From positions 384 to 64,383 of the forward strand of contig NZ_KV908327.1 in NCBI RefSeq assembly GCF_001999765.1: a stretch of 64,000 bases of DNA, written 5' to 3'. The translations under genes and the position numbers were made by a program. Shown in pieces: positions 63,820-64,000 of this stretch. This DNA comes from Sinomonas mesophila (lineage in GTDB: Bacteria > Actinomycetota > Actinomycetes > Actinomycetales > Micrococcaceae). How positions within the stretch are numbered: the stretch's first letter is position 1; the number at the start of each line of letters is the position of its first letter. The notes below the pieces were generated by a model. It made no database searches, was not told the origin of the DNA, and was given only the letters and a program-made list of their open reading frames with translations.

Positions 63820-64000
63820 ATGACTGTCTTCGCCGTCGAATACCGCTACGCGACCGGGGTTCCTGACCGCCTCGACGAGGTCCGCCCCGCGCACCGTGCC
63901 TGGCTCCGGGAGCGCGCCGAGGAGGGCCTCCTGCTCGCGAGCGGCCCCTACGAGGGCGGCGCCAGCGCACTCCTGATCTTCCGGGCCGAGGACCGCGCCG
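63820..64000 (+). CDS. YciI-like protein, 3' end beyond the window
   Basis: About 60 residues are visible, starting MTVFAVEYRYA and containing RPAHRAWLRERAEEGLLLASGPYEGG, the YciI/ferredoxin-like dimeric fold pattern with the conserved His and the ASGPY turn. TAGGCT lies exactly six bases before the ATG, so probably leaderless. Function unknown. Confidence 0.82.
   Translation, partial: MTVFAVEYRYATGVPDRLDEVRPAHRAWLRERAEEGLLLASGPYEGGASALLIFRAEDRA

Overview
The window is very GC-rich and gene-dense, with many GTG and TTG starts and stop/start overlaps (GTGA, ATGA, TGATG). It carries a SAM-IV-type riboswitch, a c-di-AMP riboswitch ahead of a cell-wall hydrolase, a DivIVA-like gene after cdsA, and an accD1-accA1-fadE19-scoAB-maoC-citE cluster. 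This points to an actinobacterium, most plausibly Micrococcaceae (Arthrobacter/Sinomonas-like). The genus is an inference.

Layout. 1-6813 looks like an accessory segment: a secreted RHS/YD-repeat protein running off the left edge, an M23 peptidase under a c-di-AMP riboswitch with an MtrA-like direct repeat, a frameshifted DUF305 lipoprotein gene, two membrane proteins and a BNR-repeat lipoprotein. 6876-13260 holds an FAD oxidoreductase coupled to hutI, a histidine phosphatase, a CPBP protease, a VOC protein and a HipB/HipA-like pair. 13302-16780 holds metX behind a SAM-IV riboswitch and a 24-codon leader ORF, then a GDSL hydrolase, a carboxylesterase and an S4 protein. 16803-34434 is mostly housekeeping: YdcZ-type transporter, glyS, GNAT, YibE/F, ferritin, dusB, dgt, dnaG, two identical tRNA-Asn genes, holin-like protein, CDP-alcohol phosphatidyltransferase, NIPA-like transporter, glycosyltransferase, a CAU tRNA and a glutaryl-CoA dehydrogenase-like gene. 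34468-40424 is the translation/lipid block (degenerate LytM protein, rpsB, tsf, pyrH, frr, cdsA, DivIVA-like). 61233-63799 is dxr-rseP, normally close to that block; here about 21 kb of catabolic genes lie between them.

The 21-kb insert has two functional units. First, a LytS/LytTR two-component system is flanked by two DUF485 + sodium:solute symporter pairs, one co-directional and one divergent behind a CRP/GlxR-like palindrome. This looks like a self-contained carboxylate sensing and uptake module. Second, a branched-chain keto acid dehydrogenase operon (bkdABC with a divergent Lrp regulator) is followed by a TetR-controlled leucine-degradation operon whose order matches the M. tuberculosis Rv2498c-Rv2506 locus, where the last two enzymes also serve itaconate breakdown.

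Across the window I see a recurring 21-bp-period intergenic repeat (core GGGGTCAYGTCCC) at three loci, very long perfect hairpins between convergent genes, and a -10 hexamer exactly six bases before the start codon of about a dozen genes, which predicts widespread leaderless transcription. No CRISPR array, insertion sequence or prophage is visible.
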